Shown here: one piece after another, positions 46,268 through 54,495 of the stretch
How the letters are laid out: every line of letters begins with the position of its first letter
How positions within the stretch are numbered: the stretch's first letter is position 1
The notes under the pieces: model-generated
The model's input: only the letters and a program-made list of their open reading frames with translations
The model's database searches: none
Told to the model about the DNA's origin: nothing
Origin: Lujinxingia vulgaris
GTDB lineage: Bacteria > Myxococcota_A > Bradymonadia > Bradymonadales > Bradymonadaceae
DNA length: 64,000 bases
Assembly (NCBI RefSeq): GCF_007997015.1
Contig: NZ_VOSM01000015.1
Span: 1 to 64,000, forward strand
Reading direction: 5' to 3'
Translations under genes and position numbers: made by a program

Positions 46268-47022
46268 GCGATCTGGGAGCTCGCGCCGCGGAGCTGGTGC
46301 GCGAACGGGTTGTCGTGGCGCTGGACTTCGACACCCTGGAGGAAGCACTCCAGCTTGTGGACACGCTTGGCGAGCGGGTGGCGCGTTATAAGGTCGGGAT
46401 GCGACTGTTTACGCGCTATGGCCCGTCGATCCTGCAAGCGCTGGAAGCGCGGGGAGCGAAGGTCTTTCTGGACTTGAAGTTCCACGACATCCCCAGCGTG
46501 GTCAGTGACGCGTGCGCGGCGGCTGCGGAGCATCCCAGCGTCTTTATGCTGACGGTCCACGCCAGTGGCGGCGAGGCGATGCTGCGGCAGGCAGTGCGGG
46601 GAGCGGAGCGGGGGCGCCCCGATGATCCGCCGCTTGTGGTGGCGGTCAGCGCGCTGACCAGCCTCAAGTCTCGGGAGCTCCCCTCGGTGGGGGTGGGCAT
46701 GGGGGTGACCGACTGGGCGGAGAAGCTCGGCGCGCTGGCGCTGAAGTCGGGGGTTGATGGTGTGGTCTGTTCGGCGCATGAGGCCGAGGGGCTGCGCGCC
46801 CGCGTTGGCGCGAAGCCTGTGCTGGTGACCCCGGGCATCCGTCTGGAAGATGTGCACATCGCCGGCGACGATCAGGCACGCACGATGACGCCCGGGCGCG
46901 CGATGGCCTCGGGGAGCACGTATCTTGTGATCGGCCGCCCGATCTATCAGGCGCCCGATCCGGGCGCAGCGGTCGACGCGGTGTGCGACTCGGTGGTGAG
47001 CTGGTTGGAGGAGATCCGATGA
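46264..47022 (+). CDS. pyrF: Orotidine 5'-phosphate decarboxylase
   Basis: 252 aa, starting in the ATGA overlap with proS. VVVALDFDTLEEAL at the N-terminus, the catalytic Lys in KVFLDLKFHDIPSVV, and the phosphate loop VLVTPGIRLE ... ARTMTPGRAMASGSTYLVIGRPI are standard. The enzyme decarboxylates OMP to UMP, the last step of pyrimidine synthesis. Translation is probably coupled to proS and rlmB. Confidence 0.95.
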   Translation: MSDLGARAAELVRERVVVALDFDTLEEALQLVDTLGERVARYKVGMRLFTRYGPSILQALEARGAKVFLDLKFHDIPSVVSDACAAAAEHPSVFMLTVHASGGEAMLRQAVRGAERGRPDDPPLVVAVSALTSLKSRELPSVGVGMGVTDWAEKLGALALKSGVDGVVCSAHEAEGLRARVGAKPVLVTPGIRLEDVHIAGDDQARTMTPGRAMASGSTYLVIGRPIYQAPDPGAAVDAVCDSVVSWLEEIR

Positions 47023-47753
47023 TCGTTTTTGGTGTGCACCCGGTCGAGGAGGTCCTCGCGAGGGCACCTCGTTCGGTCGAAGAGCTCTACGTGGTCGGCC
47101 AGCTGGGCGATCCGAAGTTCGAGAAGATCGCACAGGTAGCTGAGGATCGACGTCTGAGCGTGCGCTCTGTGAGCGCAGAAGAGATGGATGAGCTCTGTGA
47201 GGGAAACCATCAACGCATCGCCGCGAGGGTGGGCTCCTTTCCCTACGCGAGCCTGGGGGAGGTGATCGAGCGTGTGGGCGATCGCAGCCCGGCGTGTGTG
47301 CTGGTGCTCGAGCAGGTGCAGGACGCAGGGAACCTGGGCGCGATCCTGCGCAGCGCGGCCGCGTTTGGCGTGGACGCGGTGATCGTGGCCAAAGATCGCG
47401 CCGCAGGCGTCAGTGCGGCGGTGGTGCGTGCGTCTGCGGGCATGGCGTTTCATGTGCCGGTGGTGCAGGTCACCAACATCGCTCGTGCGTTGCGTGAGCT
47501 TAAGGAGGCAAACTTCTGGGTGGTTGGCACCCTGGCCGAGGGAGGAAGCGCGCTCTGGGAGCAGGACTGGTCGATGCGTGCGGCGCTGGTGATGGGCGGA
47601 GAGCATCGTGGGATCCGCCCGAACGTGGCCAAAGAGTGCGATTTCAGGGTGACGATTCCCCTTCGTGAGGGCGTTGAGAGCTTAAATGTGTCGGTAGCGG
47701 CGGCTGTAGCGCTCTACGATCGCGCACGATCGCTAGGAATGACGCCGAAATGA
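47019..47753 (+). CDS. rlmB: TrmH/SpoU-family rRNA 2'-O-methyltransferase (RlmB-like)
   Basis: 244 aa, starting in the ATGA overlap with pyrF. An N-terminal substrate-binding domain (IVFGVHPVEEVLARAPRSVEELYV) precedes the SPOUT knot. Motif 1 is LVLEQVQDAGNLGAILRSAAAFGV, motif 2 VMGGEHRGI and motif 3 IPLREGVESLNVSVAAAVALY. It uses S-adenosylmethionine. The usual target of this subfamily is 23S rRNA G2251; a tRNA target is not excluded. Confidence 0.9.
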   Translation: MIVFGVHPVEEVLARAPRSVEELYVVGQLGDPKFEKIAQVAEDRRLSVRSVSAEEMDELCEGNHQRIAARVGSFPYASLGEVIERVGDRSPACVLVLEQVQDAGNLGAILRSAAAFGVDAVIVAKDRAAGVSAAVVRASAGMAFHVPVVQVTNIARALRELKEANFWVVGTLAEGGSALWEQDWSMRAALVMGGEHRGIRPNVAKECDFRVTIPLREGVESLNVSVAAAVALYDRARSLGMTPK

Positions 47754-47792
47754 AGGAAATGACGTGGAGTGAAAAAAGCGGTCGCTTTTCGC

Positions 47793-47821
47793 TTGACACT
47801 CTTTCGAGGGGACTATATCTA
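47793..47821 (+). promoter_or_regulatory. Strong sigma-70 promoter of the tRNA-tuf operon
   Basis: A consensus TTGACA (47793-47798) is followed after 15 to 17 bases by TATATC/TATCTA (47814-47821). It lies about 65 bases upstream of the first tRNA, the right place for a stable-RNA promoter. Confidence 0.72.
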
Positions 47822-47884
47822 TCTGCCCCTGCTGACGGGGCCGCACAACGCAAGACGCGGTCATCGAAGTAACCGACAGCGTTT

Positions 47885-47957
47885 GCTGGCGTAGCTCAAT
47901 TGGTAGAGCAACTGCCTTGTAAGCAGTAGGTTGCAGGTTCGAGTCCCGTCGCCAGCT
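47885..47957 (+). tRNA. thrU: tRNA-Thr (anticodon UGU)
   Basis: 73 bases. The acceptor stem GCTGGCG pairs perfectly with CGCCAGC; the anticodon loop CTTGTAA gives UGU; the T arm is GGTTCGAGTCC. CCA is not encoded. First of four tRNAs before tuf, an order (Thr-Tyr-Gly-Thr-tuf) also found in E. coli as thrU-tyrU-glyT-thrT-tufB. Confidence 0.96.
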
Positions 47958-48014
47958 TTTTTCGAGAAATGAGGTTGACTCGGCTCTCGAAGTCACATAG
48001 TAGGAATCGCGCCC

Positions 48015-48096
48015 GGTGGGGTTCCCGAGCGGTCAAAGGGACCAGACTGTAAATCTGGCGGCTCAGCCTTCGCAGGTTCGAATCCTGCCCCCACCA
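48015..48096 (+). tRNA. tyrU: tRNA-Tyr (anticodon GUA)
   Basis: 82 bases with a class II long variable arm (GGCGGCTCAGCCTTCGC). Acceptor GGTGGGG pairs with CCCCACC. Anticodon loop CTGTAAA gives GUA. CCA not encoded. Confidence 0.96.
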
Positions 48097-48138
48097 TGAG
48101 AGACGTTCTGACCGAAACGAAAAACCGGGTCAGTCAGC

Positions 48139-48211
48139 GCGGGAGTAGCTCAATTGGTAGAGCATCAGCCTTCCAAGCTGAGGGTTGCGGGTTCGAGTCC
48201 CGTCTCCCGCT
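48139..48211 (+). tRNA. glyT: tRNA-Gly (anticodon UCC)
   Basis: 73 bases. Acceptor GCGGGAG pairs with CTCCCGC; anticodon loop CTTCCAA gives UCC; T arm GGTTCGAGTCC. CCA not encoded. Confidence 0.96.
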
Positions 48212-48258
48212 CTCAAACATAGCGAGTCAACGATGCAGCGACGTTGATGAGCGTTCAT

Positions 48259-48331
<73 letters not shown>

Positions 48332-48353
48332 TACGGCAAAGCCACTGGACGCA

Positions 48354-48377
48354 TGAGCCCCTGGAGACAGGGGCTCA
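48354..48377 (+). other. 10-bp hairpin in the tuf leader
   Basis: TGAGCCCCTG and CAGGGGCTCA pair perfectly around a GAGA tetraloop between tRNA-Thr and tuf. No T run follows, so it is more likely a processing or stability element than a terminator. Confidence 0.6.
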
Positions 48378-48495
48378 GCGATGTTGTCAGGTGGCAACGT
48401 CGTGCGGTCCAAAAGTGACCAGGCGCTGCCCGTCCAACCCAAGCATTTGTCCAAACGTACATTTGGCGTCCAAACCGCCAGAGGAGTTGAGAATC

Positions 48496-49689
48496 ATGGC
48501 CAAGGAGAAATTCGAGCGCACGAAACCCCACGTGAACGTCGGGACCATCGGTCACGTCGATCACGGGAAAACCACCTTGACCGCGGCGATCACCCGAGTG
48601 CTCTCCGAGGCGTCTGGCGGTAAAGGTATGGCGTTCGACGAAATCGATAAGGCCCCGGAAGAGCGCGAGCGTGGTATCACGATCTCGACCGCTCACGTTG
48701 AGTACGAGACGGCCAACCGTCACTACGCTCACGTCGACTGCCCGGGTCACGCTGACTACGTCAAGAACATGATCACCGGTGCGGCGCAGATGGACGGCGC
48801 CATCCTGGTGGTTTCGGCCGCTGACGGCCCCATGCCGCAGACCCGCGAGCACATCCTTCTGGCCGGTCAGGTCGGTGTGCCGGCGATGGTGGTGTTCCTC
48901 AACAAGGCCGACATGGTCGACGATGAGGACCTGCTTGAGCTGGTCGAAATGGAAGTTCGCGAGCTTCTGAGCAAGTACGACTTCCCCGGCGACGACATCC
49001 CCATCGTGATCGGTTCGGCGCTTCAGGCGCTTGAAGGCGAGTCGGGCCCCTACGGTGCCGACGCCATCCTGAAGCTGATGGAAGAAGTCGACCGTTACAT
49101 TCCGCTGCCCGAGCGCGACACCGACAAGACCTTCCTGATGCCGATCGAAGACGTGTTCTCGATCTCGGGTCGCGGTACGGTCGTCACCGGTCGCATCGAG
49201 CGTGGTGTGGTCAAGCCTGGCGACGAAGCTGAAATCGTCGGTCTTCAGGAGAAGCCGGAGAAGACGGTTGTTACCGCCGTCGAAATGTTCCGCAAGTTCC
49301 TCGACGCCGGTCAGGCTGGCGACAACGTCGGTTGCCTCCTTCGCGGTATCAAGAAGGAAGATGTCAAGCGTGGCCAGGTTCTGGCCAAGCCGGGCAGCGT
49401 GACCCCGCACACCAAGTTCGCCGCCGAGATCTACGTGCTGACCAAGGAAGAAGGTGGACGTCACACTCCCTTCTTCGCCGGTTACCGCCCGCAGTTCTAC
49501 TTCCGCACCACCGACGTCACCGGTGAGATCATCCTGGAAGAAGGCGTTGAGATGGTCATGCCTGGCGACCGCATCACGGTTACCGCCAACCTGATCACCC
49601 CGATCGCCATGGAAGAAGGTCTGCGCTTCGCGGTTCGCGAAGGTAGCCGTACCGTCGGCGCCGGCGTCGTCACCAAGATCATCGAATAA
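48496..49689 (+). CDS. tuf: Translation elongation factor Tu
   Basis: 397 aa from ATG 48496 (AGAGGAG upstream). P-loop [14 protein letters not shown], switch region [17 protein letters not shown]3 [13 protein letters not shown]4 NKADMVDD, then domains 2 and 3 ([34 protein letters not shown]). It delivers aminoacyl-tRNA to the ribosome. It closes the tRNA-tuf operon. This is the only tuf in the window; a second copy near fusA is common but cannot be checked here. Confidence 0.98.
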   Translation: MAKEKFERTKPHVNVGTIGHVDHGKTTLTAAITRVLSEASGGKGMAFDEIDKAPEERERGITISTAHVEYETANRHYAHVDCPGHADYVKNMITGAAQMDGAILVVSAADGPMPQTREHILLAGQVGVPAMVVFLNKADMVDDEDLLELVEMEVRELLSKYDFPGDDIPIVIGSALQALEGESGPYGADAILKLMEEVDRYIPLPERDTDKTFLMPIEDVFSISGRGTVVTGRIERGVVKPGDEAEIVGLQEKPEKTVVTAVEMFRKFLDAGQAGDNVGCLLRGIKKEDVKRGQVLAKPGSVTPHTKFAAEIYVLTKEEGGRHTPFFAGYRPQFYFRTTDVTGEIILEEGVEMVMPGDRITVTANLITPIAMEEGLRFAVREGSRTVGAGVVTKIIE

Positions 49690-49697
49690 GATGATAA

Positions 49698-49796
49698 CGC
49701 GCCTCCCGGAGAATCTTCAGGAGGCGCGATATAGACCCGCAATGGGCCATCGTTGCCACTAACGATGAAGGACAGGGCGCCCCATGCGCCCTGTTC
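49698..49796 (+). terminator. Three hairpins between tuf and tRNA-Trp
   Basis: CGCGCCTCC/GGAGGCGCG (49698-49728), ATCGTT/AACGAT (about 49749-49766), and ACAGGGCGC/GCGCCCTGT followed by TCT (about 49772-49794). None has a long T run. Together they probably reduce read-through from tuf into the tRNA-Trp operon. Confidence 0.5.
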
Positions 49797-49814
49797 TACC
49801 CTGTAGCGCGGTTT

Positions 49815-49887
49815 AGGCCAGTAGCTCAGTTGGTAGAGCATCGGATTCCAAATCCGACGGTCGGGGGTTCGAGTCCCTCCTGGCCTG
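49815..49887 (+). tRNA. trpT: tRNA-Trp (anticodon CCA)
   Basis: 73 bases. Acceptor AGGCCAG pairs with CTGGCCT; anticodon loop TTCCAAA gives CCA; T arm GGTTCGAGTCC. It lies just ahead of secE, a linkage seen in many bacteria. Confidence 0.96.
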
Positions 49888-50011
49888 CTTCCCGAAGGAA
49901 TCGGGATTTTACGCGCGGGGCCTCATTACGAGAGCCCCGTCTTTGTTCCCGGCGCCGGCAGCTCGCGATCACGATGAGCTGGCTAAGAGAGAGCGCCAAA
50001 CGAGAGCAATT

Positions 50012-50401
50012 ATGGACGTTTCGCGCCTGGTCACGCTGACGTATATCTCCACTGCGGTGGTGGCGTTCGTCATTTTCGACAAGACCTTCAAATGGATCTG
50101 GGCGTCGTTTGACGCGCTGTCCGAGTTCACGGTGATTCCGCCGATTCTGACGCTGACCACGACGCTGGCGATCGCGTCGGTGATCGGTCTGATCATGTGG
50201 ATGAAGCGTCACCCGAAGGTCGATCCCTTCCTGACCGAAGTGATCATCGAGCTTAAGAAGGTCACCTGGCCGAGCTGGAAGGACACCCAGCGTTCGACGG
50301 TGGTGGTGATTATCTTCAGCATCATCCTGAGCTTCTTCCTCTGGGGATCGGACCAGATCTGGAAGCGCGTTACCGACTACATCCTCACGATCGGCATTTA
50401 A
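50012..50401 (+). CDS. secE: Preprotein translocase subunit SecE
   Basis: 129 aa from ATG 50012. It has three membrane helices, about 5-25, 42-62 and 96-115, the E. coli-like long form. The conserved SecE motif between the second and third is EVIIELKKVTWPSWKDTQRSTVVVIIF. It stabilises SecY in the inner-membrane SecYEG channel. It lies 124 bases after tRNA-Trp and 12 bases before nusG. Confidence 0.94.
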   Translation: MDVSRLVTLTYISTAVVAFVIFDKTFKWIWASFDALSEFTVIPPILTLTTTLAIASVIGLIMWMKRHPKVDPFLTEVIIELKKVTWPSWKDTQRSTVVVIIFSIILSFFLWGSDQIWKRVTDYILTIGI

Positions 50402-50413
50402 GGACGAACACGC

Positions 50414-50968
50414 ATGGCATCTTCGGACACCAAAGAGTGGTACATCGTCCAGACCTACTCCGGGTACGAGAATAAGGCGAAGCTCGCCCTCGAAGAGCGC
50501 ATTCGCTCGGAAGGGGTCGAGGACGATATCGGTGAGATCTTCATTCCGACCGAGACGGTCGTGGAGGTCAAAAACGGTAAGCGTCGCGAGCGTACCAAGA
50601 AGTTCTACGCGGGCTACATCTTCGTGAAGATGGTGCTCAGCGACCGGGCCTGGCACGTGGTCAAAAACACGCCGAAGATCGTCGGCTTTGTGGGCGGCAA
50701 CCAGCGCAAGCCCACGCCGGTGCCGGAGGCGGAGTTCCGCAAGATCACCGAGCGCATCGAAGAAGGCAAGATGTCGACCGGCCCGTCCTACAACTTCCAG
50801 AAGGGCGATAAGATCCGCGTGATCGAGGGCAACTTCAAGGACTTCACCGGCAACATCGAAGAGGTGATGGAGGAGAAGGAGAAGTTGCGGGTCTTCGTGG
50901 AGATCTTCGGTCGTCCGACCGCGGTGGAGTTCGACTTCAACCAGGTCGAATCGGTCGCCGACGAGTGA
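50414..50968 (+). CDS. nusG: Transcription termination/antitermination protein NusG
   Basis: 184 aa. The NGN domain begins EWYIVQTYSGYENKAKLALEERI and includes PTETVVEVKNGKRRERTKKFYAGYIFVKM. The C-terminal KOW domain is FQKGDKIRVIEGNFKDFTGNIEEV, ending VEFDFNQVESV. It binds RNA polymerase and links it to Rho or ribosomal protein S10. Terminated by the hairpin at 50991-51023. Confidence 0.97.
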   Translation: MASSDTKEWYIVQTYSGYENKAKLALEERIRSEGVEDDIGEIFIPTETVVEVKNGKRRERTKKFYAGYIFVKMVLSDRAWHVVKNTPKIVGFVGGNQRKPTPVPEAEFRKITERIEEGKMSTGPSYNFQKGDKIRVIEGNFKDFTGNIEEVMEEKEKLRVFVEIFGRPTAVEFDFNQVESVADE

Positions 50969-50990
50969 GTCGCGAAAAGATAGAAGAAAG

Positions 50991-51023
50991 AAGCGTCGGG
51001 TCCTTGATCCGGCGCTTTTTTTA
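50991..51023 (+). terminator. Intrinsic terminator after nusG
   Basis: AGCGTCGGG and TCCGGCGCT pair with G-U wobbles around TCCTTGA, followed by a T7 run. Thus secE-nusG is separated from the L11 operon. Confidence 0.82.
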
Positions 51024-51183
51024 TTGTAGTTGAGCGCTCCCCGCACCGCCTGTGGCCGTTGTGGCCAGGTCGAACATCCGGGGATTTTTTATGGCAGGAG
51101 TCTGCCGGTCGGGTGAGGTCACCGGGCCAGGAGGCAGACGCTGACTGCACGTCCGCATATGACGGGCGGAGAAGAGGAGAATC

Positions 51184-51627
51184 ATGGCTAAGAAAGTCGT
51201 AGGACAGATCAAGCTGCAGGTACCTGCGGGCAAGGCGAACCCCTCGCCGCCCGTCGGTCCGGCGTTGGGCCAGCACGGCGTCAACATCATGGAGTTCTGC
51301 AAGGCGTTTAACGCGCGGACTCAGGATCAGCCCGGGATGATCATCCCGGTCGTGATCACGGTGTACGGCGACCGCTCGTTCGACTTCATCACCAAGACCC
51401 CGCCGGCGGCGGTGCTGGTGCTCAAGGAGCTGGGGATTCCCTCGGGCTCCGGTGTGCCCAACCGCGACAAAGTCGGTCAGCTCACCTATGAGCAGGTCAA
51501 GAAGATCGCGGAGATCAAGCTCCCCGACCTCACCACCGATGACATCGACGCGGCTGCGCGTACGGTGGCCGGGACGTGTCGTTCGATGGGTGTGGATGTG
51601 ATCGGTATGGAGGTGGACAATGGCTAA
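51184..51627 (+). CDS. rplK: 50S ribosomal protein L11
   Basis: 147 aa. [42 protein letters not shown] is the canonical N-terminus, and [18 protein letters not shown] ends the rRNA-binding domain. The leader (about 51100-51150) has an inverted repeat GTCTGCC ... GGCAGAC. L1 is known to bind such leaders to autoregulate this operon, so it may be the operator. AGAAGAGGAG precedes the start. Confidence 0.97.
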   Translation: MAKKVVGQIKLQVPAGKANPSPPVGPALGQHGVNIMEFCKAFNARTQDQPGMIIPVVITVYGDRSFDFITKTPPAAVLVLKELGIPSGSGVPNRDKVGQLTYEQVKKIAEIKLPDLTTDDIDAAARTVAGTCRSMGVDVIGMEVDNG

Positions 51628-52321
51628 GCGCGGAAAGAAGTACGCAGCGGCGTCGGCGAAGGTCGACAACCTGAAGCGTTACGAGCTTGAAGAAGCCGTT
51701 GCGCTGGTCAAAGAGATGTCGTTCGCGAAGTTCGACGAGTCGGTCGATGCGGCGATCAACCTCAACGTTAACCCCCGTCACGCCGATCAGATGGTGCGTG
51801 GTGCTGTCTCGCTGCCGCACGGCATCGGTAAAGACACCCGCGTGCTGGTCTTCGCCAAGGGCGAGAAGGCCAAAGAGGCCGAAGAGGCCGGCGCGGATTT
51901 TGTGGGTAGCGATGAGATCATCGAGAAGATTAACGGCGGCTGGACCGACTGGGACGTCACCGTGGCGACGCCGGACATGATGGGCCAGGTCGGTCGCATC
52001 GGTCGTGTGCTCGGACCGCGTGGTCTTATGCCCAACCCGAAGGCCGGTACGGTGACCTTCGACGTGGCCAAGATCGTCAAAGAGCTTAAGGCCGGTCGCG
52101 TGGAGTTCCGCGTGGACAAGGGCGGCATCATCCACATCGGTGTGGGCCGCACCAGCTTTGAGCCGCAGAAGCTCGAGGAGAACGTCGTGGCGCTGCTCAA
52201 GATGCTTGCATCTCTGAAGCCGGCCAGCTCGAAGGCGCCGTACTTCAAGAGCATCGCGCTGAGCTCGACGATGAGCCCGTCGGTCAAGCTGGACACCTCG
52301 TTTGCCCGCGACATGCTCTAA
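51620..52321 (+). CDS. rplA: 50S ribosomal protein L1
   Basis: 233 aa, overlapping rplK by eight bases. [47 protein letters not shown] and the motif [33 protein letters not shown] are diagnostic. It binds 23S rRNA at the L1 stalk and represses rplKA translation. A strong terminator follows at 52333. Confidence 0.97.
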   Translation: MAKRGKKYAAASAKVDNLKRYELEEAVALVKEMSFAKFDESVDAAINLNVNPRHADQMVRGAVSLPHGIGKDTRVLVFAKGEKAKEAEEAGADFVGSDEIIEKINGGWTDWDVTVATPDMMGQVGRIGRVLGPRGLMPNPKAGTVTFDVAKIVKELKAGRVEFRVDKGGIIHIGVGRTSFEPQKLEENVVALLKMLASLKPASSKAPYFKSIALSSTMSPSVKLDTSFARDML

Positions 52322-52332
52322 GATTGTGTGAG

Positions 52333-52368
52333 AAAGACGTCGGCCCCGACGGGGCCGACGTCTTTTTC
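52333..52368 (+). terminator. Intrinsic terminator after rplA
   Basis: AAAGACGTCGGCCCC and GGGGCCGACGTCTTT pair perfectly (15 bp, loop GAC) and end in TTTTT. It splits rplKA from rplJL. Confidence 0.92.
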
Positions 52369-52389
52369 GCAAAAAGCAGGACACGGTGC

Positions 52390-52718
52390 TTGACGGGGCC
52401 TTCGGGCTCGACTACGAAGAGCGCCGTCAGTCGGGTGACCCCGGCGATAACGCCCCGCGCGGCGAGTCTGTGCGGAGCGAAGACATAGAGTTGCTTTCGA
52501 CATCGAAGAAGCAGGTGAGCGCATAAGGCGCTCTTAATGTCCCGCGGAGATGATCAGATGCGACCGATTGCAGTGCCGGTGTGTTTGCCGGCGGACTGGA
52601 TGACGTTGACTGAGACCCTCCGCACCTTCGGTGCCGAGGGTTTTGTTGTTGGATGGCGTCGAGTTTTCAGGTCGCGGAAGCGACAGGAGAGCTCGAAGCG
52701 AGACTTTAAGGAGATGCG
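52390..52718 (+). ncRNA. rplJL leader (L10 leader-like) with its own promoter
   Basis: The leader occupies the 397 bases between rplA and rplJ. A promoter candidate TTGACG (52390-52395), 17-bp spacer, TACGAA (52413-52418) starts it. Near 52616-52645 a hairpin CCCTCCGCACC-TTC-GGTGCCGAGGG is followed by TTTTGTTGTT, a terminator-like element. L10-L12 complexes are known to bind such leaders to regulate their synthesis. The exact L10 site cannot be drawn by eye. Confidence 0.55.
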
Positions 52719-53243
52719 ATGAATCGCGCGGAAAAAGAACAAGAAGTCGCGTCGATCCGCTCCGATCTCGAGCAGGCGAAATCCGTCATCCTGGCGAGTC
52801 ATGTGGGCATGGACGTGAACACGGTCAACGAACTTCGCTCGAAGTTCCGCGCCGAGGGCGTTCAGTACCGGGTGGTCAAGAATACGCTGGCGAAGCTGGC
52901 GATCTCGGGCACCGACATGGAAGTGATCTCGGACATGTTTGTGGGTCCGGTGGCAATCGCGTTTAGCGAAGAAGATGCCGTCAGCCCTGCCCGAGTGATG
53001 AAAGACTTCGCCAAGGATCACGATGCCTATGAGGTGCGTGGTGGCTACCTGGACGGGACGGCGCTGGATGTAGCCGGCGTCAAGCGTCTGGCCGATATGC
53101 CGACCAAAGACGAGCTGCGCGCGAAAGTGCTCAGCCTGTTCACGGCGGTTCCCACCAAGTTTGTTCGCACGCTCAACGCCGCGCCGACGTCCTTTTTGCA
53201 GGTTCTTACGGCCCGCAAGCAGGATATCGAGCAGAGCGCCTGA
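52719..53243 (+). CDS. rplJ: 50S ribosomal protein L10
   Basis: 174 aa. MNRAEKEQEVASIRSDLEQAKSVILASHVGMDVNTVNELRSKFR and the rRNA-binding GVQYRVVKNTLAKLAI block are typical. The C-terminal helix that anchors L7/L12 dimers ends the protein. AAGGAG precedes the start. Confidence 0.96.
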   Translation: MNRAEKEQEVASIRSDLEQAKSVILASHVGMDVNTVNELRSKFRAEGVQYRVVKNTLAKLAISGTDMEVISDMFVGPVAIAFSEEDAVSPARVMKDFAKDHDAYEVRGGYLDGTALDVAGVKRLADMPTKDELRAKVLSLFTAVPTKFVRTLNAAPTSFLQVLTARKQDIEQSA

Positions 53244-53325
53244 TCGGAGAGGGACGACCTCTTCACTCATTACGAAAAACACCAGAAAAGCTCGCGTGCT
53301 GGCGAGCGCTTAAGGAGAGAACACC

Positions 53326-53706
53326 ATGGCTGATGTCACCAAAGAGCAAGTCGTTGAGTTTCTTAGCAACATGAGCGTGATGGACCTTGCCGGTCTTGTC
53401 GAAGAGCTGGAAGAGAAGTGGGGCGTGAGCGCCGCCGCTGCTGCTCCGGTGATGATGGCTGCTGGCCCGGGTGCCGGCGAAGCCGCCGCCGAGAAGACCG
53501 AATTCGACGTCGTTCTGGCCAGCTTCGGCGACCAGAAGATCAAGGTCATCAAGGCCGTCCGCGAGCTCACCGGTCTGGGTCTTAAGGACGCCAAGGATCT
53601 GGTCGAAGGTGCCCCCTCGACCGTCAAGGAAGGCGCGGACAAGGACGAAGCCGAGAAGTTCAAGGCTGCCCTTGAAGAAGTCGGCGCGACCGTCGAACTC
53701 AAGTAA
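53326..53706 (+). CDS. rplL: 50S ribosomal protein L7/L12
   Basis: 126 aa. N-terminal dimerisation domain ([32 protein letters not shown]), an Ala-rich hinge, and the C-terminal factor-binding domain [44 protein letters not shown]. It recruits translation GTPases. Unusually, rpoB and rpoC do not follow. A terminator and a 21-copy repeat array come next, then minus-strand genes. Confidence 0.97.
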   Translation: MADVTKEQVVEFLSNMSVMDLAGLVEELEEKWGVSAAAAAPVMMAAGPGAGEAAAEKTEFDVVLASFGDQKIKVIKAVRELTGLGLKDAKDLVEGAPSTVKEGADKDEAEKFKAALEEVGATVELK

Positions 53707-53746
53707 TCGCATGCTCCTGTGAGGGAGCGCGGTTATGGAAGTGCAA

Positions 53747-53786
53747 ATAACCCCGATGCCTGTAGAGGCGTCGGGGTTTTTTGTTT
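53747..53786 (+). terminator. Intrinsic terminator after rplL
   Basis: AACCCCGATGCC and GGCGTCGGGGTT (one G-U pair) around TGTAGA, then TTTTTTGTTT. It ends the rplJL transcript before array F. Confidence 0.9.
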
Positions 53787-53789
53787 GGT

Positions 53790-54495
53790 GGCGAGGGTGC
53801 CAGGCCTTCGTGCAGATGGAATCGCCGTGGTGCCAGGCACTCGTGCAAGTTCGAGAAGATCGGGTGCCAGGCACTCGTGCTAGTTTAAGAAGATCGGGTG
53901 CCAGGCAGTCGAGCAGGTTCGAGAAGATCGGGTGCCAGGCAGTCGAGCAGGTTCAAAAAGATCGGGTGCCAGGCCTTCGTGCAGGTTCGAGAAGATCGGG
54001 TGCCAGGCAGTCGTGCAGGATGGAATCGCCGTGGTGCCAGGCCTTCGTGCAAGTTCGAGAAGATCGGGTGCCAGGCAGTCGTTCAGGTTCGAGAAGATCG
54101 GGTGCCAGGCCATCGTGCAGGATGGAATCGCCGTGGTGCCAGGCCATCGTGCAGGATGGAATCGCCGTGGTGCCAGGCAGTCGCGCAGGATGGAATCGCC
54201 GTGGTGCCAGGCAGTCGTGCAGGATGGAATCGCCGTGGTGCCAGGCAGTCGTGCAGGATGGAATCGCCGTGGTGCCAGGCAGTCGCGCAGGATGGAATCG
54301 CCGTGGTGCCAGGCAGTCGTGCAGGATGGAATCGCCGTGGTGCCAGGCAGTCGTGCAGGATGGAATCGCCGTGGTGCCAGGCAGTCGTGCAGGATGGAAT
54401 CGCCGTGGTGCCAGGCCTTCGAGCAAGTTCGAGAAGATCGGGTGCCAGGCAGTCGTGCAGGATGGAATTGCCGTGGTGCCAGGCGATCGATCAAG
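53790..54495. repeat. GTGCCAGGCA array F: 21 units, 34 bp, two unit types
   Basis: Core CC pairs lie at 53800, 53833 and then every 34 bp to 54479, 21 copies. One unit type has the spacer GTTCGAGAAGATCGG, the other CAGGATGGAATCGCCGTG. The GATGGAATCGCC type dominates from 54110 on; the two are mixed before that. The third base after the core varies (AGTCG, ACTCG, CTTCG, CATCG). The block lies between the convergent rplL and the anti-sigma gene, whose stop touches its end. Confidence 0.95.
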
